Assembly (NCBI RefSeq): GCF_018320785.1
Contig: NC_054879.1
Location: forward strand, 43,514,698 to 43,578,697
Source of the DNA: Cheilinus undulatus
Taxonomy: Eukaryota; Chordata; Actinopteri; Labriformes; Labridae
Direction: 5' to 3'
Length of the DNA: 64,000 nt
Below, piece after piece: positions 61,823-64,000 of this stretch. The position numbers were made by a program, and so were the translations under genes. Every line of letters starts with the position of its first letter. Within the stretch, counting starts at the first letter, position 1. The notes under the pieces were generated by a model that did no database searches, was not told the DNA's origin, and saw only the letters and a program-made list of their open reading frames with translations.

Positions 61823-61977
61823 TTAAATGGTGAGCTGTGCCGCCTCCTTCACCAGAGGCTTTAAGGCGCCGAGGTCACGCAGGAGGGAGGAAACCCCCAC
61901 ACAGAACCACAGATCCCCGGTGCGGTCTGCAGGAGCAGTGAAGGACTCGATCTCCACTCCCTCAGAAGCCAGACATC
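61823..61977 (-). CDS. Last coding exon of an unidentified gene (partial)
   Basis: A GC-rich 155-bp exon sits on the minus strand in AT-rich surroundings. An acceptor (TTTGTTTAG|GATG) precedes an open frame of 50 codons ending in TAA, with the leading two bases completing a split codon. The peptide runs CLASEGVEIESFTAPADRTG, then DLWFCVGVSSLLRDLGALKP, then LVKEAAQLTI. A canonical AATAAA follows about 220 bp downstream. Composition, splice site, stop and poly(A) signal together look like a genuine terminal exon. I do not recognise the family. PHOSPHO2 is the next gene in the human block, but nothing here identifies it as that. Upstream exons must lie in the last 2 kb or beyond the window; none was found convincingly. 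Confidence 0.6.
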
Positions 61978-62608
61978 CTAAACAAAGAACCACAAAGAAG
62001 AGAAAATAGGTGTGATTTGGAGTAGAAAAAAATCCCTCCGCTTTGTCCTAAGAGGTCATAACTCAAACCAACCGTTCATCAAAATGAAGATTCAAAACCA
62101 GCAATGATAGAGCGCCAACACCTCAACCATAACTATCAACTTCAGCTTCTTTTACCAAGTACCAATTTGTCTTCATGTTTCATGGCTAGTCTGAAGCACG
62201 TCCAATTTGTGTGCAGCCACAAAAGAGACATTTGGGCTTAGATTTATGTGCTTTGTAAAATTTACTTACAAAAATGAAGGGCATATATGCATATTTTAAA
62301 ACAAGTAAAAGCAGATTTCAAACAGGAAGTAGATGACATCTCACATTACAATAAAAAATCAATACAAATATGGAAATTTAATTGATGTGACGAAACAATA
62401 TATAGCAGAATTCTTTGAAAAAAAAAACAGCAGAGCATTTTATCTGCCTTTGGTTTCTCTTGTTTAAGCTCAGAGGTGTCTGTGATTGAAGCTTCAATTT
62501 CACATCTTTCTATTAAAACTGGAAACAAAGGATCATCAAATATATTTTATTTGTTACATTAAACTACAAACTATTATTATTAATATTATTATTATTATTA
62601 GCCTAACA
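61978..62608. other. Intron of the unidentified gene; (ATT)n microsatellite
   Basis: AT-rich with no convincing exon. An ATT-repeat microsatellite lies at about 62570-62600. A minus-strand frame near 62430-62530 has an AG acceptor-like edge, but low complexity and no donor argue against an exon. Confidence 0.35.
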
Positions 62609-63204
62609 CACGGATGTCCAAACTAGGGCCCGGGGGCCAAATGTGGCCTGTGGCCCACTTTTGGTTGGACCTCAGCAAATTCTAAACATTAAATGAAGTA
62701 CGGCCCGCATTTAAACGTGGAGCTTGATTGTATCTTACTTTTTTGTTTCAGCACAAGGCAGTGCTACCATGCTATTTTGGTAAACGAACATTTTGACAAG
62801 AAGACTTTATAGATTTGAGTTTTTTGTGACTAAATGAGGACAACCCTGTAAATGGAAAACACATTGGCAACCAACATAATAGCAATATTTTGATATATAA
62901 TGCCCTGATGGATTATGATGCAGTATCGATGGTGTTTTAGGGGCTGAACCAGCAGTAGCCAGGGCTGACCAGGGCCCCCTGAAATATGTCTGGCCTTCCT
63001 AAAATCCTTAAGATGACTGGCTATTTGCCTTGTCATCCATTAACTAGTCATTTAAGCAAACCCAATAACTAAGCATATTTTAACCACCATAAGACTGGCT
63101 TTGCTAACTTTACAATCCTCAAGATGAGGCATATGAAAGTGGCCCCACCATCCTTATATATATTTTTGTATGCGACCCCAGTGGAAAAAGTCTGGACACC
63201 CTTG
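62609..63204. mobile_element. hAT-like transposon of the 298-1164 family, copy 3
   Basis: The ends CACGGATGTCCAAACT and AGTCTGGACACCCTTG lie between GCCTAACA (62601-62608) and GACTAACA (63205-63212), 7 of 8 matching. Same orientation as copy 1. Confidence 0.85.
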
Positions 63205-64000
63205 GACTAACATATCTGCTGCATTTTTTTTAACTGTTTTTTTTTTGTGCGTGTTGTGTTGGTAGTGACTGGGGAGGGGTTGTTTTTATTATGTGTTTCT
63301 GTAAGAATAAATTTTTTTATTTCACATTTAATATCACTATTATCCATGCTTGTTGAATTTATGTTAAACTGAGATGTAGGTGTCAGCTGCTCTAATGTGA
63401 ACTAATATCTGGTTGTTTTTTTAATGATCATTCATCGCTGCAATTTTGTTATTATATGAAAATTTCAGTCAAAAATCAGGAGTAAATGGGTCAAAGAATT
63501 AGATGGACTTGAGAGATAGAATAGAAAAAAAAAATAATTACATGAATTCAAATATAGGGTTTTTTTTCTCTTTCTTTTTTTATCTGTTTATTTTTTGTTG
63601 TATTTTTTGTGTCCTCTATTTACCTTTAATTTTCCCACTCTTTTGACTTTAATATGTAGGAAAAGTGTTTAGATATGGCAGGATGAAAGAAATGACTGAT
63701 GAAACTTAATAACATGTATGTTAAAGCCTGAATCAGAGAATTAATAAAAAAAAATCTTGAGTAAAAAGTCTTGTATTTTGACAAATTACATGTCAAAGAA
63801 ATACCGTAAACCCTCAAATAAAGACCAGGACCTTTACTTACAAAACTGATGAGAGTACCAGGCCTTTATTAGATGGAGGGTCTTTATTTGGAGCCAGGCC
63901 TTCATTTCTGATTATCACATAGAAGTATAATTGTTGATATCTATATTCTCATAGAAAGGTAATGTAATGTTAATTTAATAGCAATAGCCTAAAATGAAAT
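63205..64000. other. Right edge of window, AT-rich, start of another repeat
   Basis: No gene is seen. From about 63804 the phrase CCGTAAACCCTCAAATAAAGACC followed by CAGGCCTTTATTAG and GGGTCTTTATTTGGAGCC looks like the terminal repeats of a DNA transposon running out of the window. Confidence 0.35.

Noticed and set aside
62430..62530. Possible upstream exon of the unidentified gene
   Set aside because: It has an AG-like edge, but no donor is clear, the peptide is Lys/Glu-rich low complexity, and the composition equals the surrounding intron.

Overview
This is a 64 kb piece of a vertebrate nuclear genome, almost certainly a ray-finned (teleost) fish, probably a percomorph. Coding sequence is split into short exons with GT-AG introns. 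The spaces between exons are filled with fish-type interspersed repeats: hAT-, piggyBac- and Tc1-like non-autonomous DNA transposons, tRNA-derived SINEs, LINE tails and a purine-rich minisatellite. The species cannot be named from the sequence.

Layout, left to right. (1) 2090-36694, minus strand: UBR3, a giant E3 ubiquitin ligase. Thirty coding exons can be placed with consistent reading phase, from the start codon and UBR box (exon 1, right) through the split RING-H2 domain. The last exons (roughly 430 residues by comparison with the human protein) lie off the left edge. (2) 37711-42599, plus strand: METTL5, the 18S rRNA m6A methyltransferase, seven coding exons, complete. It is divergent from UBR3 across about 1 kb. 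(3) 42691-47841, minus strand: SSB (La autoantigen), eleven coding exons plus a 5' UTR exon near 49.5 kb, complete and convergent with METTL5. Only 91 bp separate the two stop codons. (4) 53961-58294, minus strand: KLHL23, a BTB-BACK-Kelch protein, three coding exons, complete. (5) 61823-61977, minus strand: the last coding exon and 3' UTR of a further gene that I could not identify.

The order KLHL23-SSB-METTL5-UBR3 matches the human 2q31.1 block as I recall it, so this is conserved vertebrate synteny and not a new gene cluster. The genes do not form one pathway. METTL5 and SSB both act on RNA (ribosome modification; protection of Pol III transcripts). UBR3 and KLHL23 are ubiquitin-system proteins (a RING E3; a probable Cullin-3 adaptor).

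The more unusual structure is (a) a 9-bp sequence between METTL5 and SSB that reads as a poly(A) signal on both strands, (b) an RGG-rich tract in SSB that I do not recall in the human protein, and (c) nested transposons whose order of insertion can be read from inverted ends and target-site duplications. I found no evidence of a wholly undescribed biological system.
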